Source: Sabethes cyaneus (taxonomy: Eukaryota > Arthropoda > Insecta > Diptera > Culicidae). From it: a DNA stretch of 64,000 nucleotides. The position numbers and the translations under genes were made by a program. How positions within the stretch are numbered: the stretch's first letter is position 1; each line of letters opens with the position of its first letter. Where the stretch lies: assembly GCF_943734655.1 (NCBI RefSeq), contig NC_071355.1:21898268-21962267 (forward strand), read 5' to 3'. Below, piece after piece: positions 25,621 through 38,609 of the stretch. Below the pieces are notes generated by a model. The model saw only the letters and a list, made by a program, of their open reading frames with translations, was not told where the DNA came from and did not search any database.

Positions 25621-26227
25621 TGGAGCCGACAAAAGCACGAGCTTTTCCATTTCGGATGGGGTTTATTTATATGTTGCGTAATCTAACATTTTGGACTCGT
25701 TTCTAAAAAGTTTCTAGAAAGTCATTAATGAAAACAATATCCCGCATTTTGCACCATACTGGACACCGCAGTCTCAAAGTGCGACTGGCACAAAAAGTAC
25801 GACAATGCGAATGCTGTGAGTGAGAAAGAGAAAAAGTGATTACTGCAATGTTGCTGTTTTGTTTTGTCATATACAATGACATTAGAGAAAATAATCTGGA
25901 TTAATCCAGGTACAGCTGCAAAGCACAATATTTATTTATAAAATTTGATTTTTTGCTTCACGAAGAAAACTTTAAGGAAAATTTTCCGATGTTCGTGAGC
26001 ACTATTCTAAAGGTCTATCCACCTTTTCACGCGCTTAATGGCGGCTATGGGTACACATTTCGACAATGTTTATTTGCTTTTGCCAGCTCCGCTCACGTCC
26101 CAAGTAACCACAAGAGTTAACGCTTAATAACCCCATATTGGTTGTAGCTCGGTTATAGCATTTATATAAACATCGTTAATGCGTTTAAGCATTACCGTAA
26201 ATTAGGATTATCAAAAACACTCTTTGC
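25621..26227. other. Intergenic, start of the CCCAAGTAAC repeat cluster
   Basis: No gene. CCCAAGTAAC at 26099-26108 is the terminal word of a repeat family that recurs at 28151-28160 (inverse) and 29195-29204. Confidence 0.5.
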
Positions 26228-26780
26228 GTATATAATGCTCTAATTTAATCACAAACGAGCGCGAGGTGTTCGACAGGTGGAAGCAGTAATTCGATGAGCA
26301 CCTCAACGGCGATATAGCAGCAGGAGACGCAATGGAAGTTACCCTCGGAGTGCCTTCATGCGACAACAGCGTGCCGGCCCCAGATCTCCAAGATATCCGG
26401 CGAGAAATCCGTCAGCTGAAGAAAATTAGAGCCGCCGGGAAGGACCGACTCCCGGCAAAGCTCTACAAAAATGGCCAAGAACCGCTAGCAGCGGCACTTC
26501 ATTGGATAATTTCACGTTGATTAACGCCGCCAGATAGCAGATAGCAAGAGAATTCGTAGGGCAGTATCAGGCGGGATTTATGGGGGCTCGTGATACTACG
26601 GATCAAATTTTTCGACAAATCCTCCAGAAATGTTGAGAGTGCAACGTGCCCACGCATCATATTTTCGTGGGTCTCAGGGCAGCATACGATACAGTTGAAC
26701 GAGAACAGCTATGGAAGATAATGCACGAGTACGGTTTTCTGGACAAACTGACGCGGCTGATCAACGCTACTCTGTGTGGT
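26228..26780 (+). pseudogene. RTE-type LINE fragment (pre-RT and palm)
   Basis: Plus-strand reading gives a degraded WKQ-FDEHLNG block, APDLQDIRREIRQLKKIRAA and GKDRLPAKLYKNGQEPLAAA (26380-26490), then QYQAGFMGARDTTDQIFRQI (about 26560-26620) and FVGLRAAYDTVEREQLWKIM (about 26665-26725). These are the conserved RTE blocks before and at RT motif A. The fragment stops abruptly near 26780 and lacks the rest of RT. Confidence 0.8.
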
Positions 26781-27095
26781 ATTCTGACATTTATAATATA
26801 TTGAGCGGTTTGTCCGAAGTGTGTAACAGGATGTTTACACAATGTTTGGGGAGTCACCGGTAATATCCCAACAAACACCGAAGCTGAATTAAAATGCTAC
26901 TGATTTGGTCACAGCTGATTTAACTCTGAATACAGGTGGTAGACGCTGAATAAATTTAAGCAAAGACCTCTGCATTCTATAAGTGATTAAGCAGCCAACG
27001 AATGCGCTGTTAATCAGCTGCTTCACATAATAGTGTCACAAGCAGATTAGGCGCATCTTCAACCTCTCCACAACCCGTCAATATTCTCAATAATA

Positions 27096-27666
27096 GAGGT
27101 TTTCCGTCAAAAAATTTTTTTGCATTAAATGTTCGGTTTTGACTCTTAGAAATGATACCCATATAAAACTTTCTTTGATAAAGCCTCTAACTACTGTGAA
27201 AATGAAAAAATAAAATACGTATATTTCAAGCCGTCACTTCTCGGATGTATTACATGCCTTTTTATACCAGTGTCCTTTATTTTCACCACTTCGAAACCAT
27301 TTGTGCCACTCTTTACTCTTGTGGCAAGCAACACACGAAACGAAAAAGAAGGTAATCATTAGCTTTTCAATCGTTTTGTTCTTTTCACTCAACCGCTGAT
27401 ACACATATGTCAAAATCTGTTGTGCAATGCTGCCAGAAAAACTAAAAATTTTGATAAACAGTGCTGCCGAAACCAATTTTTTAAAACTCAACATTCGTGA
27501 TTTGGTGAAAAGAAATTCAACATTCTTGCAATTTGCATTGTTTTAAAAATCGTGGTAAATTCTAGAGTCAACGAAGAAACTATATTTTTGCACCATTGTC
27601 ACTCGTATTGGGAGTACTTTCGGGAAAAAATAAGAAAAGGAGGGGTATGATCTGACGGAAAACCTC
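27096..27666. mobile_element. 571-bp TA-flanked MITE
   Basis: Inverted ends GAGGTTTTCCGTCA (27096) and TGACGGAAAACCTC (to 27666), flanked by TA on both sides. This fits a Tc1/mariner-type non-autonomous element. A minus frame of 86 codons inside shows no transposase motif. Confidence 0.75.
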
Positions 27667-27718
27667 TATTGTGCTATACTAGCTGAATAAACGATTTGTC
27701 ATCTTAATAAACAGCCCT

Positions 27719-29605
27719 CTCACGAAACATTTATGCCCTGAATAAATATTTTAGCATCCATTATTATTCAGCCATGGCTTTTTGAATATGCATCGAATAA
27801 AATTTATGTAAACAATTCTACAGTACTTATTCAGCCGCAATTGGAGAACTTATACAACCTATTTCGCTTGAGGTAGAAAAAACACTTGTTAAGCAATTAT
27901 ATCGCCCTTTATATAACCTCTGTGCGCCTTGTTTCCAGCTTTGCGTAAATTGGTTATTTAAAAACGCGTAAAAGCCTCTATTAAGCTCCATTGCAGCTTC
28001 GAAAGCAGCTATTAGCAAGCCCGAAGCTTGATAAAATCATCAAATTTACATGTTTAAGAGCTGAAAAGATTTTTATTTCTAAAACTAAACCATAGTTCAG
28101 CCACAGGTAGAATAAATTCAGCTATAAAAGCGTTTGATTAGCCTGAAATTGTTACTTGGGTAGCTGCTTTCAAAGTTGCAATGGAGTATAATAGAGGCTT
28201 TTGCGTATTTTGAAATAACTAATTTGCGCAATGCTGTCAATTCTATTTTTAGGACGAGAAATAGTTTTGCAATGCTCTTTCTGTCGCTTAATCAACGTCT
28301 CATCAACCTTTATGCAGCCAAAAAATAATCTATTTTTAAATTTCAAAAATGGAACGCGTCATATTTATTTTGCTTTGGCGTCATAAGCTATATTTTAAAT
28401 TTCGAATAACTTGAATTCGTATATGCAAGCCCAAGCGATGTTTAAGCTACTTTAAGTTTTTCCAAACCAGCTTTCCTCCAAAGCTGATAAACAAGCTTAA
28501 TAGCGGATTTTTCTGCTAAACAATCCGCTTCTAAACAGCCATAAACATAGAAACGTTTTACGGTTGCTTAAAGGTGTTAAAGTGGCTTTATAAACCAGTA
28601 GATGCTTTCATTAGGCTCACAGCTTTCAAACTACTTTAAAGCTGCTTAAGGGTGTTAAAGTGGCTTTACAAACTAATACTAAGCTTTCATTCGGTTCACA
28701 GCACACAGATTGTCAGACCATAGAGTTTCGCAATTCGACTGGCAGCAAAAATATATGTCAGTTATCGACATTATCTACTGCTTCAAGTGTAAAGATATTT
28801 TCACTGTCTGTTCTGCAGATGCAGATGGGGCGGATCATACGATGAGTGCCTATGGATCAGAAGATGGCGGTTCAATTCCCGAAAGATGACGACATGCAGT
28901 TTTAATTAGCTTGTATATACGAATTCAAACACATAGCATACATAGCATAGAAAATTTAAAACAGCATACGACGCCAAAGCAAAATAAATATAACGCGTTC
29001 TATTCTTTTTTAAATTTAAAAATAGATCATTTTTTGGCTGCATAAAGGTTGATAAGACGTTGATTAAGCGACTCAAAAAGTATTGCAAAACTATTTCACG
29101 TTCTAAAAATAGAATTGACAGAATTGCGCAAATTTGTTATTTAAAAACACGCAAAAGCCTCTATTAAGCTCCATTTCAGCTTTGAAAGCAGCTGCCCAAG
29201 TAACAATTCCTGGCTGATCAAACGTTTTTTAGCTGAATTAATTTAACCTGTGGCTGAACTATGGTTTAGTATTAGATATAAAAACCTTTTTTCAGCTCTT
29301 AAACATCTAAGACAAGCTTCGGGCTTGCTAATAGCTGCTTTGAAGCTGTAATGTAGCTTAATAGAGGCTTTTGCGCGTTTTTAAATAACCAACTTGCGCA
29401 AAGCTGGAAACAAGGCGCACAGAGGCGATATAACTGCTTAACAAGTGTTTTTTCGCCTCGAAAAAATAGGTTGTATAAGTTCTCCAATTTCGGCTGAATA
29501 AGTATTGTACAGTTGTTTATATAAATTTTATTCGTTGGATATTCAGCTATGGCTGAATAATTGTGGCTGCTAAAATGTTTATTCAGCGCATAAATGTTTC
29601 TTGGG
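27719..29605. repeat. Large imperfect palindrome made of a CCCAAG-ended repeat family
   Basis: The left arm (about 27719-28420) and right arm (about 28930-29605) are inverted copies around a centre of about 0.5 kb (28425-28925). The outer unit on each side is about 410-440 bp, ending CCCAAGTAAC on one side (29195; inverse at 28160) and CCCAAGAAAC-like on the other (29605). Sequence flanking the two units is also inverted (for example AAAGCCTCTATTAAGCTCCA near 29152 versus its inverse near 28200) and resembles their interior, so nested copies of one family are present. 28590-28690 also carries two direct copies of GGTGTTAAAGTGGCTTTA. No coding capacity. Confidence 0.8.
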
Positions 29606-30427
29606 ATGTACAGGTGGACAGACTGAAAGGTGACAAGCTGCAGAGAGCTACCCGTGAATAGTTTAGTGAAAGATAACTGACTAAAACTCTGGAGGTAGCG
29701 CAATGTTCAATGGAATTTGTTAGGACGAGATTGCTGAATGAAGACGTGAAGCGACAACACAGCACCGAAAAGCTTTTGTAGCATTTGCTGGTAAGGGCAG
29801 GAAATTTACGTTCAAGTGCCACGCTTGCGGAAAAATAGGCCACAAACGGGCAAACTGCCCAGACATCAGACAGGAGAGGCCATCGAAAAATCTAGGAAAG
29901 CAGAGGAAACAACGAACCAATCTATCGGAAACGAACGATGACGTAGCTTTTATCACTTCGGAAAGGGAACCGAAAGACGATTTTCGCTGGATTTTGGATA
30001 GTGGAGCCTCGGGACACATGGTAGATGACAAAGAATACCTAGGGAACGTTCGGAAACTGGAAACTCCGATATTGATAAACGTCGCGAAGTCTGGAGTGTC
30101 GTTAATGAGTGCTGGTGAAGTGAAGATGGTGTCGACGGTTGGAAACAGGACATTAAATTGCACTGTTTACAATGTTCTGTATGTGCCTGGTTTGTTTAGC
30201 AACTTATTTTTCGTAAAGCGAGCTACGGAATGAGGAATCAAAGTCGTCTTCAGTGAAAATGATGCGCGTATTCTGAGAGGACAGGAAGTGGTTTGCCGAG
30301 CTAAGCGACAGGGTAGACTTTACGAGCTGGATGTGACCGTCAACCGAACCAATTCAGCCATGGTTCCGGAAGCGGAGAATAAAATGTCTCTATGGCATCG
30401 TCGGTACGGGCACATTGGGAATACTAC

Positions 30428-30766
30428 TGTGTTACCTGACTCACTGCGAAATGCGTTGTATTCGCGGGATCGTGTTGGATCGAAAGGTTTCGAAAAATAT
30501 CGCCCTTGTATCGAAAATATCGTTAATTTTGATCACTAAAAATAACGTACTTAAACATTATATTTCATGTGCAAGTAGTACGCAATAATTGTATTGTGAA
30601 AATGAATTGTTATTTACGCAACTTTTTACAAATTAAATGCAATAACAAAAGCACAACTTATTAAAAATCGTTTGTTGTCGATATTAACTGAATATGCGTT
30701 ATAAACAAATAAAACGTATGGTTACGTTTTATTTCAATAATACGCATATTCGCAGTGAGTCAGGTA
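30428..30766. mobile_element. ~340-bp TIR element inserted in the Copia integrase region
   Basis: Ends pair as TTACCTGACTCACTGCGAA (about 30433) and its inverse (about 30747-30765), with one or two mismatched outer bases (TGTG versus TGTT). Copia coding sense (HIGNTTV) stops at the left edge and resumes (ACLLKLIRHN) at the right edge. The exact boundary and duplication are ambiguous by a few bases. AT-rich interior, no coding capacity. Confidence 0.75.
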
Positions 30767-30912
30767 AAACAGTAGCCTGCTGAAACTTATTCGTCACAAC
30801 ATGGTCGAGGGAATCGACATTGGAGGAAATGCTGCACCGGATTCGAAGGTATGTGAATCATGCATGATGCGGAAGCAAACACGTCCCAGTCCTTTATTAG
30901 CATCCCCGGTGT

Positions 30913-31143
30913 TTTATACTGTAGGTTGTTGTTTATCAGCTTTTTGACTGCATAACTGTTGCAAATTGGCAGTCAAAATTCTATTTAAATTCTTCTTGTT
31001 CGTAACTAGCTGCAAATAAGCATTGTCAGCACTATAAGAGGGCTAGCAGTAAAGTAGCCGCATATTTTGCCAAAATAGCATTTAAGGCAACTTAAATGCT
31101 TATTGCCTTGCTTTTAAATTGCATTGGAAATGCTTATTGGTTA
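30913..31143. mobile_element. Unclassified insert in the Copia integrase region
   Basis: Between Copia motifs KQTRPSPLLASP (ending about 30910) and the LELIHTD-like block (about 31195) lies about 230 bp of non-coding AT-rich DNA with words such as AAATGCTTATTG twice (about 31095 and 31128). Edges are estimated from loss of coding sense only; no clear terminal repeats were found. Confidence 0.45.
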
Positions 31144-32137
31144 CCTGGGGTTTGCCGTTCGAGGAGAGTAGTTGACCTCGTTCTGCTCGTCCTCTTGAAC
31201 TAATCCATACGGATTACGGATGTATGCGGTCCGTTCACCCCCGCTTCCTGGAATGGAAGAAAAATATTTGTTAGTTTCATTGACGATTTCACGCATTCTA
31301 CCGCTGTCTATGCGCTGAAGGCAAAAAGTTACGTACTGGAAGCATTTCAAAAATATGCTGCAATGGCCACCGCTCATTTTGGAATAAAAATTGCAAGGTT
31401 AAGCAGTAACAACGGTGAAGAGTATATTAATGCGCATATTGTGAGAATCCAGGTATTAGAATGGAACCAACTGTGCCTTATACGCTACAGCAGAATGGCG
31501 TTGCCGAAAGGATGAATAGGACTATAATGGAACGGTCGAGAGCTATGCTAGATGATGCGGGATTCAAACGGTCGATGCGGTGTGAAGCAGTAGTGACAGC
31601 TGTTTATACCATCAACCGAAGTCCAACATCTGCACTCCCGGAAATGAAAACACCTTACGAAATGTGGTTTGGGCACAAACCAAATGTGTCGAAATTGCGA
31701 ATTTTCGGATGCAAGGCGTTCAGTCACGTTTCAAAGGAAAAACGGTCTAAGCTTGAAGCCAAAAGCCAAGTCTGCTATTTGATTGGTTATGGTGTTAACG
31801 GATATCGACTATGGAATCCAACTCAGCGGAAAATCGTAATTGCTCGAGACATAATTGTTGAGGAAATCAAACCAAAGATTACACAATGTGAGGAAATCTA
31901 CACGGATGGTCATTTAGCAGCAGATCGACTGCCGATGAATGGTGATGAGCTGAATCAAATTACCGGAAATGCGCAGCAACGGTTGGAGGAAGCTGGTACT
32001 GATACTGCTGAAGAGGTGGATAGTGATACGGATCGTTGTGCCGTGGAAGAAACTGTTCCTGTTCGACGTAGTCGGCGAGTCCGTGGGCCTCCCTCTCATC
32101 TGGCTGATTATGACAAGTGTGTTGCTTTTGCCCTTAA

Positions 32138-32442
32138 AGCGGGGTACGCTGCTGAAAAGTAATGGGTAAAAAGATAGGACAAGAAATGCTCAAGAAATCG
32201 ATTTCGTTTACGATTTCTTAAGCAGTACGCACTTCATAAGAAATATTATTTCACGTTCAGATGGCGCAGTTTTACATGCAGTTGAATTAAAACGTCACTT
32301 TTCCGTACGGAATAATATCCGGCGCAATTATTACCACAAGAAAAAATGACAGGTGGTTGCTTGCATTGGAGTTGTCAAAATTTGTTCGGTAAATAGCAAG
32401 ATTTTTTCTTGAGCTGTTTTCTTTTCAGCAGCGTACCCCGCT
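32138..32442. mobile_element. 305-bp Harbinger-like MITE in the Copia element
   Basis: Perfect inverted ends AGCGGGGTACGCTGCTGAAA (32138) and its inverse ending at 32442, flanked by TAA (32135-32137 and 32443-32445). A three-base TWA duplication is typical of PIF/Harbinger. Removing the insert in thought leaves the Copia frame continuous (FAL then NAENFVEAL), which supports the boundaries. Confidence 0.92.
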
Positions 32443-33216
32443 TAATGCGGAAAACTTCGTGGAAGCGTTACCAGAAGCAGAAAGCATTGAAGAGTTGCAG
32501 GAACGCGATGACTGGCTGATGTGGAAAGCTGCAATCGACGAAGAAATGTGTGCATTGGAGAAAAACAAAACCTGGAATCTTGTAGATATTCCGGAAAGCA
32601 AAAGAGCAATGCCGTGTAAGTGGGTTTTCAAAATCAAAGCCGGAGATCCACTTCCTAGATACAAAGCACGACTGGTAGCAAAAGGGTGTTCCCAGAGCTA
32701 TGGTTTCGACTATCAAGAAACTTACGCTCCCGTTGTGCGTGTAACTACTGTTCGACCGTTGCTGTCACTCTGTTAGTAGCGTTACAGCAAGGTCTTCATC
32801 TACATCAAATGGATGTCTGTACTGCGTTTCTCAACGGAGAGCTTACGGAAACGGTGTACATGCGGCAGCCTCCAGGATTTGAGAGGGGTAATAAAGTGTG
32901 CAAGTTAAACAAATCACTGTATGGCCTTAAACAAGCACCTCGCAGTTGGAACGAATGATTCAACAGTTTCCTGGTAAGTCTTGGGTTCGAGCAGTCGCAG
33001 TATGATACTTGCCCGTACGTGAAACAGTCGAAATGTGTACGTATTTATTTAGTGCTCTATGTTGATGATATTGTTCTGGCGTCAAATTCACTAGAGGAAA
33101 TTAAGCGGATCATCTTCAACTACAACAGGAATTCGAAATGAAGGATATGCAGGAGCTCCAGTATTTCCTTGGTTAACTGGATAGAAGCAAAGGTACGTTG
33201 TCGTTGAATAAAACCA

Positions 33217-33496
33217 TTGGCGTAACTAGGGGGAGGGCTAGGGGGGGCTAAGCCCCCCCTAGAAGACATATAGCCCCCCCTAGAAAATTTAAGCTGGATT
33301 TTTAAATTTAAGAAAAAACTATAGCTAGATAACTTAACATACTAAAAACCTAAGAGTAATTTTTATATGCATCACAACTTAAAGTTCCTATGCATCAATG
33401 TACATTTAATCTTAATATGCCAAAGAAATAAAATGGTCGAAAAAATGCCGGGGGCTATAGATAGCCCCCCCTAGAAGTGAGCGCTAGTTCAGCCAA
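33217..33496. mobile_element. 280-bp G/C-run MITE with 12-bp duplication in the Copia element
   Basis: Ends TTGGCGTAACTAG and CTAGTTCAGCCAA are imperfect inverted repeats. The flanks carry TGAATAAAACCA at 33205-33216 and 33497-33508. Just inside the left end is a G-run block (GGGGGAGGGCTAGGGGGGG, 33229-33247) followed by a C-run that can fold with it; the right end has CCCCCCCTAGAAG. Copia coding sense resumes right after the insert (KTKYISDLLKRFG). Confidence 0.88.
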
Positions 33497-34080
33497 TGAA
33501 TAAAACCAAATACATATCCGATCTGCTCAAACGTTTTGGGATGGAAAATTGCAAGTCAGCAGCTACCCCGATGGAAGTAAATTTGAAATTGAAGAAGCTT
33601 GAGAAAAAACGAATCACCAACATGTCATCCTTATCGTGAACTTGTTGGGTGTCTGACGTACTTGATGCTGTCAACTCGGCCGGACATCAGTAGTGCGGTG
33701 AATACTCTGAGTCGTTTTCAAGGTGGTGCGTCGGATCTACATTGGACTCATCTCAAACGTGTGTTACGCTATCTGCAAGGAACCAGAAACTACTCTCTGA
33801 CTTATCTGCGAAGGGACGCCGTTTCACCACTTGTTGGATTTGCTGATGCTGACTGGGGAAACGACGTGAACGATCGACGGTCGACATCCGGATGTTTGTT
33901 CCAAATCTTCGGAAACACTGTTTCGTGGACGACAAGGAAGCAGACCAGTGTATCGTTGAGTTCTACAGAGGCTGAGTACATTTCCATCAGTCAAGCAGCA
34001 TGTGAGGCGATCTGGTTGAGGAATTTGCTGTCGGAGTTTAATGTCGTTTTGGAATCTCCCATGGTTATTAGTTGTTACTA

Positions 34081-34289
34081 ATGTGGGTAAGTGCAAGTAA
34101 AAGTAAGTTGTAAGAAGAAATATTATTTTATTTATTTATTAATTTGCTATTTGATGGGGCTTTCAAAGAAATATTATTCTTTAACATATACCTTGCGTAG
34201 TAAAGGTCTAGTTAATAGGTTTTTGAACTATGCATAATTTCCTGTAATGCCATTCTATTCGAATCACATCAACAAAGTTTTCTTGAAAA
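34081..34289. other. Junction between Copia remnant and microsatellite repeat
   Basis: AT-rich DNA including an ATTTATTTATTTATTAAT run. No feature assigned. Confidence 0.4.
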
Positions 34290-37000
<2,711 letters not shown>

Positions 37001-37078
37001 TGTCACATTGTTACCGGGTTGGTTTACGCTTGCGACATTCGCCCTTTTGTTAATTCTATCTTCACATGTCGATCTTCT

Positions 37079-37086
37079 TATCGATA
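37079..37086. promoter_or_regulatory. TATCGATA (DRE core) upstream of BLOC1S1
   Basis: The palindrome TATCGATA lies about 250 bp before the BLOC1S1 start codon. This is the core of the DREF-bound element common in promoters of broadly expressed fly genes. Its role here is inferred from sequence and position. Confidence 0.5.
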
Positions 37087-37333
37087 GCCGACCCTGTTTT
37101 CGGGTTTCGAGCAGTCGAGCACAAATTTCTCTCAAATATCTGGAATCTGGCATCTCTGATAAACTCAAGGTGTTTGTTTTGTTGATTTTGTTTAAATTTT
37201 TTTGCTGGCCCGAGCAGAAACAAAAACAGTGTTCTTTCAAAAAACTTCTTTGACTTTGTAGTAGGTAGCTTTTGCTTTTCTTCATAAGACAATAGAAACG
37301 CTCCTGAAGCAGATAATACTTATTTTTGGCAAA

Positions 37334-37927
37334 ATGTTATCCGCTATGATCAAAGACCACCAAGCAAGGCAAGCAGCAAAAAAAGAAGAGCAAGGTAAGC
37401 ATATAGGAATGTGTTAAAACTGCTTATTATGGTCGAGGTACACGAATATCCTGTTTCCTTTTTGCTTTCTTGTAGAAAAACGAAGAAAGGAGGCGATCCT
37501 ATCTGCCAATGAACTAACCCAGAATCTAGTGGACCATTTGAATGTAGGGTAAGTACCTACCTAATCGTACTAAACGAAAACCGAATATTAAACTTATGGT
37601 GTTGTGATTGTTGATTGGCCAGCGTCGCTCAAGCATACCTGAACCAAAAGCGGCTGGACGCGGAAGCGAAACAACTTCACGTTGGGGCTACAAACTTTGC
37701 CAAACAGACCCAGCAGTGGCTGACACTGATCGAAAACTTCAACGGTTCACTTAAGGTAGGTATAGGATAGGGCCAACCTAGCCAAAAACCATGATCTACA
37801 TACAACATTATGATTGATTCTTTAGGAAATCGGTGACGTAGAGAATTGGGCGAAAACTATCGAAAATGATATGAACGTGATAACGACGGCTCTCGAGATT
37901 GCATATAAAACAAGTCGGGATAAATAA
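37334..37927 (+). CDS. BLOC1S1: BLOC-1 subunit 1 (BLOS1/GCN5L1), four exons
   Basis: Exons 37334-37394, 37476-37548, 37623-37755 and 37826-37927 join to 122 codons with all introns GT-AG (81, 74 and 70 bp) and phases that match. The protein starts MLSAMIKDHQARQAAKKEEQ and contains RRKEAILSANELTQNLVDHL, NVGVAQAYLNQKRLD, FAKQTQQWLTLIENFN and LKEIGDVENWAKTIENDM, which align along the whole length of animal BLOC1S1 (about 125 residues). It is a small, mostly helical coiled-coil protein. The family acts in the BLOC-1 and BORC complexes at endosomes and lysosomes, in biogenesis of lysosome-related organelles and lysosome positioning; a mitochondrial acetylation role has also been reported. The gene is intact and converges on FUT8. 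A DRE-type site lies upstream. Confidence 0.96.
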
Positions 37928-38039
37928 ATTGATGTGTTTATACTATAGGATCATGTAAAATGTATTTGGTTTCAGTTGCGTATGTATTAGGGTAAATGAA
38001 AATACGAAAAGGTTTTGAGTTCAAAACATGATTTTGGGT

Positions 38040-38045
38040 AATAAA
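38040..38045 (+). terminator. Candidate polyadenylation signal for BLOC1S1
   Basis: AATAAA about 113 bp after the stop codon. A second AATAAA overlaps the stop itself (37923-37928), so which is used cannot be told from sequence. Confidence 0.45.
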
Positions 38046-38298
38046 CTGGTCGTGACGTGATATTAGTAAGTTATCAAAACTAGCGGATTGGCAAGGCGAA
38101 TAACCAGATTTATTTACGATTATTTACAACTACAGTTGGATTTCACCCCATCATATAACTTACACAAGACTCACAGGATAGTCTTTTTGTTAACATATCT
38201 GGTAATTGCTTCACTGCTTTTTTTTTGTTCGTTTGTATAAATTAATGCTTAACTTGTTGGTAGGTCGTTTGCTGTTTCCTGTCTTAAATACATATACA

Positions 38299-38304
38299 TT
38301 TATT
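38299..38304 (-). terminator. Candidate polyadenylation signal for FUT8
   Basis: TTTATT on the plus strand is AATAAA on the minus strand, about 305 bp beyond the FUT8 stop. Another lies at 38108-38113, closer to BLOC1S1, so the two convergent transcripts may overlap. Confidence 0.4.
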
Positions 38305-38609
38305 TATCTCTCAATCGGCTCCTTTAAAAGCTATTAAATCTGCAGGTTTTTTACGTTCTACTAATGCATTTGAATCTGATATTTCTAACACGCACACGCA
38401 CATATTGATCACTGCTTCTATTCTGCCACGGGTTACTTACCTTAAAACATAACATTTTTTTGTGAATGATTCAATGTTTTCTCTAAATGCCAACCCGTTT
38501 TCTCACGGCTGCGCCGTTTCGGTCTACTATTTCCGACTTCCGAGTGGAGTTCACGTTCCAGTTGAGCCACATTCCAGTGTTAGTGGAGGGTTAAGATGCG
38601 AAAGCCGGC

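Larger units (their letters stand above)
29606..34080 (+). pseudogene. Copia-type retrotransposon, gag-pol, split by four insertions
   Basis: Domains occur in Copia order. Gag zinc knuckle CHACGKIGHKRANC (about 29817-29861). Protease WILDSGASGHMV (about 29988-30022). Integrase zinc site HRRYGHIG (about 30395-30420) and CESCMMRK (about 30850). Integrase core with FIDDFTHSTAVY (about 31270), RLSSNNGEEYI where the usual Asp of DNG is Asn (about 31400), and QQNGVAERMNRTIMERSRAM (about 31487-31547). RT with KWVFKIKAG, YKARLVAKG and ETYAPVV (32618-32740), MDVCTAFLNGEL (about 32810), LYGLKQAPRSW and LYVDDIVLAS (about 33055-33085). RNase H with FADADWGND and SLSSTEAEYIS (about 33838-33990). Stops or frameshifts occur near 30231, 31250, 32772, 32956 and 33170. 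LTRs and both outer ends are missing; the left edge meets the palindrome and the right edge stops inside the RNase H tail. Confidence 0.92.
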
